Origin: an uncultured Spirochaetota bacterium
GTDB lineage: Bacteria; Spirochaetota; Spirochaetia; JAFGXN01
Direction: 5' to 3'
Assembly: GCA_944388995.1 (NCBI GenBank)
Contig: CALXKN010000018.1
Coordinates: 1-38,253, forward strand
Length of the DNA: 38,253 bases
Part shown: one piece after another, positions 31,985 through 38,253 of the stretch
How the letters are laid out: the number at the start of each line of letters is the position of its first letter
Position numbering within the stretch: position 1 is the first letter of the stretch
The notes under the pieces: model-generated
Told to the model about the DNA's origin: nothing
Databases searched by the model: none
What the model saw: only the letters and a program-made list of their open reading frames with translations
Made by a program: the position numbers and the translations under genes

Positions 31985-33141
31985 AAAAGAATTTGATTCT
32001 TTTAATTTTGCTAACGACGGCATTGTCCGCATGGGCGGCCGGTGCCAAAGAGACGCCGCAGCGGGTTTTTTTCGATGTGGTTGAGACTATCCAAAAGAAT
32101 GATAATGAGAAACTGAATTTTTACTTTGATGCTAATCCAATAACAGATCTTTATATGGATCCGGCTATTGATTGGGCGCAGTACATCGATTTTTTGCGCG
32201 TCGAACCGACCGGCAACACAATGACACAGAGCGAAGACGGTCAGCCGATGTTTATTGTCAAGGCTGATGTGACCAATCGTTCATTTAGTGAGTATTTTGA
32301 GAAAGCGATAGAGGTCATAGAAACACAAAAACCGTTGGTCGATGATGCGGCTGACATCTTAAACAGTCTTTTGGTCGATTACGTTGACAACGAAGATCCT
32401 TCGCTGGAAACTCTGACGGGGATCCAATTTCCGCTCATCTTTACCGACGGCGGCTGGAAACCGTATATAGATAAAGAATCAGAATCTTTTACGAATTGGC
32501 TATCTCTTTTCCTGCCGTTTGCGGTTTCTTACGAAGATTTGGAAAGTGCCGTTCTTTTTTTGGTTCTGAAGGCGGATGCGCTGTGCAACGGCGGTGAGAC
32601 GGAAGAATTTTTGCCGGAGGAAGAAGAATCCGAGGTTGTTGAAGACAGCTGCGGAGAAGCGGATACAGGAGAAGAAACCGAATCCGCCGCGGAGGAAACC
32701 GGCGGAGAGACGGCTGCGGAAGAGCCGGCGGACGTTTCCTTCTCCGAAACCGGTTTTGAAAGTTTGAATTGGTATGAATATGAAGAAATTGAGTTCCCGA
32801 CGGCCGACCGCTTTCCGTTTTTCGACGTCCGCATGGGGGTTTATTTGGTGCACGATGCGGATGAAACGGCGTTTAACGAAGCGATGAGCGCCGCCGGGAA
32901 AAATTTTCATGCCGCGGCCGTCCGTTACCTGAACCGCCTTTCGCTTGAGGAAATTCATGAATGGTCTATGGGCAACGGCGCCGACTGTTCCGCCGCTGTC
33001 GGTTTTATGGAGATGATCAACAACGAGGTACTCGCCGGATTCTTCACCGATGCGCCGGTAAAGGCCGTTCCCGTTTCCTGGCGGAATGTGATAGAAATTG
33101 AGAGTATTCCGGTCTTGGATTCCGTTGCGGGCGCTCCGTGA
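31981..33141 (+). CDS. Secreted acidic protein, possible FliL-like C-terminus
   Basis: A 386-residue protein with a signal peptide (KKNLILLILLTTALSAWA, cut near residue 20). I do not recognise the first 200 residues. Residues about 205-258 are a low-complexity acidic linker of Glu, Ala, Gly and Ser. The last 120 residues, from FPFFDVRMGVYLVHD to WRNVIEIESI, alternate strands and helices in the order of FliL, with a helix-NNEVLAGF segment where FliL has its conserved IN-x-L; this similarity is weak. Start and stop overlap both neighbours by 4 nt. If FliL-like it would act near a membrane motor or channel, but no flagellar gene is adjacent. Confidence 0.72.
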   Translation: MKKNLILLILLTTALSAWAAGAKETPQRVFFDVVETIQKNDNEKLNFYFDANPITDLYMDPAIDWAQYIDFLRVEPTGNTMTQSEDGQPMFIVKADVTNRSFSEYFEKAIEVIETQKPLVDDAADILNSLLVDYVDNEDPSLETLTGIQFPLIFTDGGWKPYIDKESESFTNWLSLFLPFAVSYEDLESAVLFLVLKADALCNGGETEEFLPEEEESEVVEDSCGEADTGEETESAAEETGGETAAEEPADVSFSETGFESLNWYEYEEIEFPTADRFPFFDVRMGVYLVHDADETAFNEAMSAAGKNFHAAAVRYLNRLSLEEIHEWSMGNGADCSAAVGFMEMINNEVLAGFFTDAPVKAVPVSWRNVIEIESIPVLDSVAGAP

Positions 33142-34829
33142 GGCGGGGCGTTCTTCCTGATTTTCCCGAACCGGAAGCCGGTAAACCGGTTTCCCGCGCC
33201 AACCGAACCGCCAGCCGGGTCGCCGTTCCGCTGACCGGAGCCGGCAAAACGGTGCGGCTGGCGGTTGCGGCAGCCCGCAAGGAGAAGCTGCTGCCTGAAG
33301 AGGCGGTAAAAGCGGCGGCCTTTGTTTTGCTGCGCTATGGCGGTCTTTTGAGCGCGGCTGCGGAAAACTCCGTGCCTCAAAACCGAATCGGCCGCCTTTA
33401 CCGCGATTGGATTTCTCCGCTCTCTGAAGCGCAGCTGCGTTTTGCCGCCGCGCTTTCCGAAATCGCCATTTCTCAGGAAGGTGATTTCCTCGGTTTGCTT
33501 TACCGTTCACTGCTCACCGTCGGCGACTGCGCCAAAAACGGTCTGTATTACACGCCGCCGCAGGCGACCGCCTCCGTTTCCGTCGCGCCGGGCGAAACCG
33601 TCTGCGATCCGTGCTGCGGAAGCGGTTCACTCTTGATTGCCGTTTTGCCGCCTGGTACGGAGAGCGGCGCAGTTTTTGCATTCGATATTGATGAAACGGC
33701 GCTGCGTCTGTGCGAAGTCAATTTGGCGCTTTTTTTTAAAGATGGTGATTTTCGTTCCCGGCTGGAAATTCGGGACGCGATTGCGGAGGACGGAGATTCG
33801 CCGCTTCGTTTTGATGTGATTGTCGCCAATCCGCCGTGGGGGGCGCGTGTGCATCGACATTCTGAAGACAGTTTCGCTTTGATTTTGCGCCGTTCGCTTG
33901 ATCGATTAAAAGAGGGAGGGCGGTGGTTTTTTATCCTTCCCGAATCGTTTCTGACCGTCAGACGCCACAGCCGCATCCGCCGCGAAACGGCGGAACGCAG
34001 CGAAAGCGTCTGCGTCCGTCCGCTCGGAAACGCCTTTCCGGGGGTTTTGTCGGAGGCGTTTTGGGTGGAAGGCCGGCTGAAAAGCGGTGCGGAGGGCAAA
34101 CCGGCGGCGGTCCGCGTTGTTCCGGACGGCGGCGTTCCGTTTGACGCCGCGCCGCCGCAGCCGCCCGATTTTGCGTGGGAGGTGCATGCTGCGCCGCAGG
34201 ATCGGGAGATGATTCGTCGGCTTTATACGCCCGGTTGGCGTTCGGTCGGTGAAATCTGCGGTTTTGCGCTCGGAATTGTGACCGGCGGCGATGGGCGTTT
34301 AACGGCGGAGGCTCCGTTTGACGGCGGCGAGCCGGTTTTCCGGGGGCGGGATGTGCGTCCGTTTCTTTTCGGGGAGCCGTCCCGGTGGATGCGCTTCGAA
34401 CCGGAAAAAATCCGGCAGTGTGTCAAAGAGGAGGTTTACCGCCGGCCGAAAATCGTTTACCGGTTCATCGGCGAACGTTTCTGCTGCCTTTACGACGAGT
34501 CGGGGGCGCTGATTCTCAACAGCGCGAACGCTTTGATTCCGAAAGACAAAAGTTATTCCGCGGCCGCAATGGTCTGTCTTTTCAATTCGGTGTTTTTGAA
34601 TTTTATCTTACGGAAGCGTTTCCATTCGAGAAAAATCCTGCGTTCGCATATCGAAACGCTGCCGCTGCCGGCGTTGTCGTCTGAGCTGAAAAACGGGTTT
34701 GAGAGCCTTCACAGGCAGATTGTCGGAGAAGGCGGTCTGACGCCTGAAACGGAGCGGCGGCTCCAAACGCTTGCGGCCGCCGCTTTTGGATTACCGTCGG
34801 AAGCGGTTGAAAGCTACCGCATTCGTTAG
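33138..34829 (+). CDS. N6-adenine DNA methylase with C-terminal recognition domain
   Basis: A 563-residue SAM-dependent methyltransferase. Motif I is DPCCGSGSLL near residue 157 and motif IV is NPPWG near 231, the signature of N6-adenine amino-methylases. After about residue 370 comes a TaqI-type target-recognition region with FRGRDVRPF, followed by an IYRF-type segment (KIVYRFIGERFCCLYD) and an end resembling LPLP-containing methylases. GTG 33138 overlaps the preceding TGA (GTGA). No restriction endonuclease is visible, so it may be an orphan epigenetic methylase or act alone; modification of RNA or protein is less likely. The stop overlaps that of cysK by 4 nt. Confidence 0.85.
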   Translation: MRRGVLPDFPEPEAGKPVSRANRTASRVAVPLTGAGKTVRLAVAAARKEKLLPEEAVKAAAFVLLRYGGLLSAAAENSVPQNRIGRLYRDWISPLSEAQLRFAAALSEIAISQEGDFLGLLYRSLLTVGDCAKNGLYYTPPQATASVSVAPGETVCDPCCGSGSLLIAVLPPGTESGAVFAFDIDETALRLCEVNLALFFKDGDFRSRLEIRDAIAEDGDSPLRFDVIVANPPWGARVHRHSEDSFALILRRSLDRLKEGGRWFFILPESFLTVRRHSRIRRETAERSESVCVRPLGNAFPGVLSEAFWVEGRLKSGAEGKPAAVRVVPDGGVPFDAAPPQPPDFAWEVHAAPQDREMIRRLYTPGWRSVGEICGFALGIVTGGDGRLTAEAPFDGGEPVFRGRDVRPFLFGEPSRWMRFEPEKIRQCVKEEVYRRPKIVYRFIGERFCCLYDESGALILNSANALIPKDKSYSAAAMVCLFNSVFLNFILRKRFHSRKILRSHIETLPLPALSSELKNGFESLHRQIVGEGGLTPETERRLQTLAAAAFGLPSEAVESYRIR

Positions 34830-35755
34830 GGCTGCGAAAAGAGCCGTGTCGACAGATAGCGTTCTCCCGTGTCGGGTAAAATGACGGCGACGGTTTTTCC
34901 GCGATTCTCTTTGCGTGCGGCAACGACGGCGGCTGCTTTCAGTGCGGCTCCCGATGAAATACCAACCAGAAGACCGTCTTTTTGCGCCGCTTCCCGTCCG
35001 AAGATCAGAGCGTCTTCATCGGAGACGGTGATAATTTCATCGTAAACCGAAGTATCCAATACGGAGGGAATAAATCCTGCGCCGATGCCTTGGATAGCGT
35101 GCGCGCCCGCCGTTCCGCCGGAGAGAACAGGCGACGAAGCCGGTTCGACGGCGACGACCTTCAGATTCGGATTCTTTTCCTTTAAAAAACCGCCCGCGCC
35201 GGTGATCGTTCCGCCCGTACCGACGCCCGCAATAAAAATATCGACCTTTCCGCCGGCCGCCTCCCAAATTTCGGGACCGGTCGTCAGGCGGTGCGCCTTG
35301 GCGTTCGACGGATTGTCAAACTGTCCGAGAATCAATCCGTTCGGAGTCTCTTCCGCCAATTTTGCGGCAGTTTCGACCGCGCCTTTCATTCCCTTTTTTC
35401 CGTCGGAGAGAATCAGCCGCGCGCCGTAAGCCTTCATTAAATTCCGCCGTTCGACGCTCATCGTCTCCGGCATGACGATGACGGCCTGAAAGCCGCGAAC
35501 AGCCGCTTCCATAGCCAAAGCGACACCGGTGTTGCCGCTGGTCGGTTCAATGACGACCGACTCCGGTGTCAGGCGGCCTTCCGCCTGTGCGTCGTCCAGC
35601 ATCATTTTGACCGCGCGATCCTTAATGCTTCCGCCCGGATTGAAACGCTCGACTTTTGCCAAAACAACCGCCTCCGCACAGTGACGTTTTTCAAATGCGG
35701 CAAGCCGCAGCAGCGGCGTACTGCCGATTAAAGATTCGGTTTGTTCGTAAATCAT
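34826..35755 (-). CDS. cysK: Cysteine synthase A (O-acetylserine sulfhydrylase)
   Basis: PLP enzyme making L-cysteine from O-acetylserine and sulfide. The 309 residues show the PLP lysine in PGGSIKDRA (Lys45), the substrate loop TSGNTG (72-77), the phosphate-binding GVGTGGTITG and the ISSGAA segment. Length is typical. ATG 35755 has GAGGG 5 nt upstream. It converges on the methylase gene with a 4-nt overlap. No serine acetyltransferase is in the window. Cysteine from this enzyme could feed the Fe-S scaffold system upstream, but nothing links them directly. Confidence 0.96.
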   Translation of the reverse strand: MIYEQTESLIGSTPLLRLAAFEKRHCAEAVVLAKVERFNPGGSIKDRAVKMMLDDAQAEGRLTPESVVIEPTSGNTGVALAMEAAVRGFQAVIVMPETMSVERRNLMKAYGARLILSDGKKGMKGAVETAAKLAEETPNGLILGQFDNPSNAKAHRLTTGPEIWEAAGGKVDIFIAGVGTGGTITGAGGFLKEKNPNLKVVAVEPASSPVLSGGTAGAHAIQGIGAGFIPSVLDTSVYDEIITVSDEDALIFGREAAQKDGLLVGISSGAALKAAAVVAARKENRGKTVAVILPDTGERYLSTRLFSQP

Positions 35756-35771
35756 AAAATCCCTCTTTTTT

Positions 35772-35800
35772 AATATACATCCGATCTTCCGTCAAGTCAA
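35772..35800 (-). promoter_or_regulatory. cysK promoter
   Basis: On the minus strand TTGACT (35800-35795), exactly 17 nt, then TATATT (35777-35772) preceded by TG. No binding site for a known sulfur regulator is recognised. Confidence 0.7.
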
Positions 35801-35845
35801 ACGTCTGAGTGTCTGTAAAAACAGCTGTTCAAAAAAACCGCTTTG

Positions 35846-35854
35846 TGGTATAAT
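35846..35854 (+). promoter_or_regulatory. Extended -10 promoter of the yggS operon
   Basis: TGGTATAAT, an extended -10 element, ends 6 nt before ATG 35861. The -35 region is weak (TTCAAA at 15 nt). A leaderless transcript is predicted; no Shine-Dalgarno sequence is present. Confidence 0.6.
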
Positions 35855-35860
35855 CAAAAC

Positions 35861-36553
35861 ATGATTTCGACAGCGGAAAATTGGAAACGAATCAACGAAG
35901 CGGTTGCTCTCGAAGCGGAACGCTGCGGCCGCAAACCGCAGGAGGTGAAGGTGATGGCGGTGACGAAGCTTCATACGGCGGAGGAGATCCGGCCTTTAAT
36001 TGAATGCGGCTGCCGTCTTTTCGGGGAAAACCGTTTGGCGGAGAGTCTTGAAAAATGGCCGCTTCTGAACCGCGAAGGCGTTTCCCTTCATCTGATCGGT
36101 CATCTGCAGTCGAATAAAGCAAAGGCGGCGGCCGGGTTTTTCGACGCCGTCGATTCGGTCGATTCGCTTTCAACGCTGCTGAAGGTTGAAAAGCACGCCG
36201 CGGCGGCCGGTAAACGGCTGCCGGTTCTGCTGGAGGTCAACTGTTCCGGCGAAGCGGCGAAACACGGCTTCCGCAGTGAAACGGAGTTTTTCCGGGCGGT
36301 GGAGGCGGCCGCCGGTTTGGAGTTTGTCTCCGTCTGCGGAGTGATGACGATGGCTGCCCTCGGAGCTGATGAGAAGACGGTGCGGGCGTCCTTTGCGCGT
36401 TTGAGGCGGCTGCGGGACAAGGCGGAGACGGAAAGCGGTTTGAAACTGCCGGAGCTGTCGATGGGAATGAGCGGCGATTTCAGGCAGGCGGTTGCCGAAG
36501 GTTCGACGACGGTCCGCATCGGGACGGCGCTTTTTGAAGGGGTTTCCGGTTGA
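35861..36553 (+). CDS. yggS: YggS/PLPBP family PLP homeostasis protein
   Basis: A 230-residue single-domain PLP-binding barrel without known catalytic activity; the family keeps pyridoxal phosphate and amino-acid pools in balance. Lys36 in VMAVTKLH is the PLP lysine. FGENR, HLIGHLQSNK and the end SMGMSGDF with GSTTVRIGTALF are family signatures. The frame is open from 35843, but ATG 35861 follows an extended -10 box by 6 nt and gives the normal N-terminus. The stop overlaps the TTG start of the next gene. Family members often neighbour envelope or division genes. Confidence 0.93.
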   Translation: MISTAENWKRINEAVALEAERCGRKPQEVKVMAVTKLHTAEEIRPLIECGCRLFGENRLAESLEKWPLLNREGVSLHLIGHLQSNKAKAAAGFFDAVDSVDSLSTLLKVEKHAAAAGKRLPVLLEVNCSGEAAKHGFRSETEFFRAVEAAAGLEFVSVCGVMTMAALGADEKTVRASFARLRRLRDKAETESGLKLPELSMGMSGDFRQAVAEGSTTVRIGTALFEGVSG

Positions 36554-37143
36554 AAAAACGGGTTTTTCTGCTGTCTGCGGTGCTGCTGTTTTCTCTTTCT
36601 CCGTTGCAGGCGCAAAGTTCGGCTTCAACTTCCGCTTCGGAGACGGAACCGGTTCCCTACGACTTGGAAACGATTCCTCAAGGCGTCCTCGATTTGCGCC
36701 GCTTTGAAATCATTATGTTCGGCGCTATGCCGATTGTCTATCTCTTTTCCGAAATCATTACCAGTACGGCGCTGTACGCAAAATACCAAAGCAGCGAATA
36801 CATTCCGTTGGTCGGAACGGCGGAAATCACCAACAACGAAAAAATGTACACCGTCGGTGTGACTTTTTCGTTGGCGTTTATCGTTGCCACCGTCGACATG
36901 ATTCTCTACAAAAAAAAGCAGCGGGAGCAGCAGTCGGGCGAAGCGCGGCGTCTGCGGGTAAGGCAGGCGGAAGAGCTCTACGGCGGTATCGATTCTAATT
37001 TCACTCCGCAGCCGGCCGATACGCTGACTGTCGGCGAAAACGAATCGCAGCCAAATACAACATCCGATGAGAAAACTTCCCCGCAAACCGATGCGGAACA
37101 GAGCGAATTGGAAGAATCTTCAGCGGAATCCGGGTCCACATGA
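36550..37143 (+). CDS. Small membrane protein of unknown function
   Basis: A 197-residue protein starting at TTG 36550, which overlaps the TGA of yggS; GGGG lies 8-11 nt upstream, so the start is acceptable. A signal peptide (1-22) is followed by two membrane spans, about 53-75 (IIMFGAMPIVYLF) and 101-118 (VGVTFSLAFIVATVDM), a short basic turn KKKQREQQ and a C-terminal tail of about 60 residues rich in Glu, Ser, Thr and Gln. I recognise no domain. The stop overlaps the start of the pseudouridine synthase gene by 4 nt, so it is cotranslated with yggS and that gene. Confidence 0.8.
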   Translation: MKKRVFLLSAVLLFSLSPLQAQSSASTSASETEPVPYDLETIPQGVLDLRRFEIIMFGAMPIVYLFSEIITSTALYAKYQSSEYIPLVGTAEITNNEKMYTVGVTFSLAFIVATVDMILYKKKQREQQSGEARRLRVRQAEELYGGIDSNFTPQPADTLTVGENESQPNTTSDEKTSPQTDAEQSELEESSAESGST

Positions 37144-38102
37144 ACGGTGAAAATGTGCATACCGTTACGGTCGATTACATTGAGGGCGTTTCCGTGCGTG
37201 CGGATTCTTACATTTGCTCCTCCCTGCACTTGTGTGTCCGTTCAAAATTCAAAGAACGGGTTTTCGGTCTGACTGTCAACGGAAAAGCGGCTAAAGCCTC
37301 TGCCGCCGTTAAAAACGGCGATGTTTTACAGTTTGAGCTGCGTCCGTCGGCGGATTCCGTTCTGCCGATGAAGCCGGCTGCCGAGGAGATGCCGCTCTCT
37401 GTTCTGTATGAAGACGAATTCACCCTGATCCTCGACAAACCGACGGGACTGACGGTTCATCCGGCGCCGGGACATTTTTCGGGAACGCTGGTGAACGGAC
37501 TTCTTTCCTATCTGAAGGAAGAAGAGAGTGATGATTTCGAAGATGAAAACCGTCCCGGAATCGTTCACCGCCTGGACAAAGATACTTCCGGAGTCATTCT
37601 GACAGCCAAAACGAGAGCGGCCGCCGATTACTACGCCTCCCTTTTTCGCGAACGGAAAGTTCAAAAAGAGTATCGGGCCTTTTTACGCGGTATTTTACCT
37701 TCCGGAGAGGGAAAAATCGAACGGCGGTTGGTGCGTCACCGGCGGGACCGCAAGCGGTTTACTGTCACCGATTCACCCGATGCCGGCCGCGCGGCGCTGA
37801 CCTTTTACAAAGAGTTAAAACGCTGGAAAGACCGTTACAGTCTTGTCTCTTTTTTTCCGCAAACGGGACGAACTCATCAGCTGCGGGTTCATGCGCAGTC
37901 GGTCGGCGCTCCGATTCTCGGCGACCCGATTTACGGAAGACCCGATGCGTTGTTTCCTGAAATTCGATTGATGCTGCATGCCTGTCGGCTGACGGTGACG
38001 CTTTTCGAAGAAGAGTCTCCGCGGACGTTTGAAGCTGCTTTGCCGCCGATTTTTGAGGAAACTGCCGCTCGCCTGGATGAAATCTTTTCAATGCGCCGTT
38101 AA
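37140..38102 (+). CDS. rluD: RluD-like rRNA pseudouridine synthase
   Basis: A 320-residue enzyme of the RluA family that converts specific uridines in 23S rRNA to pseudouridine. An S4-like RNA-binding domain (about 16-72) precedes the catalytic domain. The catalytic Asp is Asp146 in HRLDKDTSG (143-151); PTGLTVHPAPG, GRTHQLRVH and GDPIYG are also typical. The S4 domain places it with RluC/RluD; which site it modifies is not certain. It overlaps the preceding gene by ATGA. Its TAA overlaps the stop of a gene entering from the right. Confidence 0.93.
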   Translation: MNGENVHTVTVDYIEGVSVRADSYICSSLHLCVRSKFKERVFGLTVNGKAAKASAAVKNGDVLQFELRPSADSVLPMKPAAEEMPLSVLYEDEFTLILDKPTGLTVHPAPGHFSGTLVNGLLSYLKEEESDDFEDENRPGIVHRLDKDTSGVILTAKTRAAADYYASLFRERKVQKEYRAFLRGILPSGEGKIERRLVRHRRDRKRFTVTDSPDAGRAALTFYKELKRWKDRYSLVSFFPQTGRTHQLRVHAQSVGAPILGDPIYGRPDALFPEIRLMLHACRLTVTLFEEESPRTFEAALPPIFEETAARLDEIFSMRR

Positions 38103-38253
38103 TTCTGTCCTGTTTTGGGTAGAAAGCTGTCGAAGAGCAGAGCGCAGCCGACGCCGCCGTTCAGACAAACCGGAACATCGCGGCGGAACGCCGCCGAAAA
38201 CGGTACAAAAACCCGCACTGTAACCATCTTTGTCTTCATCGGGCGCACATCAA
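38099..38253 (-). CDS. C-terminal end of an unidentified gene (cut by window edge)
   Basis: Fifty codons and a TAA on the minus strand, ending in VPVCLNGGVGCALLFDSFLP and then KTGQN. The open frame to the edge and a 4-nt stop overlap with the RluD-like gene, as in two other convergent pairs here, support a real gene. The composition is protein-like, but the piece is too short to assign. Confidence 0.5.
   Translation of the reverse strand, partial: DVRPMKTKMVTVRVFVPFSAAFRRDVPVCLNGGVGCALLFDSFLPKTGQN

Noticed and set aside
32500-33510. Minus-strand open frame of 336 codons opposite the secreted protein and methylase
   Set aside because: Both plus-strand genes have clear features and coupled starts; the opposite frame is Arg-rich and featureless.
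33138-34829. Restriction-modification or defence island
   Set aside because: No endonuclease, specificity subunit or other defence gene nearby; the operon partners are metabolic or secreted proteins.
1-38253. tRNA, rRNA or riboswitch
   Set aside because: No cloverleaf with a CCA-type end, rRNA-like block or recognisable aptamer core was seen by eye; a covariance-model scan would settle it.

Overview
The window looks like an ordinary stretch of chromosome from a spirochaete, most likely Treponema or a close relative from an animal host or gut. The evidence is indirect: an EF-G of the EF-G2 type beside a divergent EF-G-like GTPase, BspA-like leucine-rich and InlB-type repeat proteins, a LysM transglycosylase next to several secreted proteins of unknown function, a NifU-like/GGGtGRT gene pair, and heavy use of 4-base start/stop overlaps. 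No rRNA, tRNA, CRISPR array, complete insertion sequence or prophage was seen.

Left part (1-14834). A minus-strand run of five genes encodes a TPR-like lipoprotein, an MltD-like transglycosylase, two envelope proteins of unknown function and an ABC-F ATPase cut by the window edge. Divergent from it are clpS-clpA (an unfoldase and its adaptor), a small C_GCAxxG_C_C-family protein, a GPH-type sugar:cation symporter with a large extra domain, and trkA-trkH for potassium uptake. gltX converges on trkH. Their stop codons overlap inside a perfect palindrome that is also the gltX terminator.

Middle (14835-26202). A degenerate HD-GYP protein and a TGS-type nucleoside kinase overlap by one base. mnmE follows, then a decayed BspA-like pseudogene. 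Next come two minus-strand EF-G paralogues in tandem and the plus-strand Fe-S scaffold/GGGtGRT pair.

Rearranged zone (26203-30963). An AT-rich repeat lipoprotein sits beside a chimeric scar. The scar joins the 3' end of an acyltransferase gene (minus strand) to the 3' end of a GGGtGRT gene (plus strand) across a shared AGATGA. A response regulator-GGDEF gene interrupted by one TAA and an intact acyltransferase follow. This is the most unusual part of the window. It suggests duplication, or import from a relative, followed by decay.

Right part (30964-38253). Divergent from the acyltransferase is a compact operon: MIF-like tautomerase, nitroreductase, a secreted protein with a possible FliL-like end, and an orphan N6-adenine methylase. 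cysK converges on it. A second compact operon encodes a YggS-type PLP protein, a small membrane protein and an RluD-like pseudouridine synthase. A gene fragment enters from the right edge.

I did not find a convincing new multi-gene system. The best leads are the chimeric scar with only silent differences from its full-length relatives, the ClpS and HD-GYP proteins with altered active or binding sites, the EF-G-like GTPase without its catalytic histidine, the symporter with a periplasmic insertion, and the terminator that encodes two protein ends.
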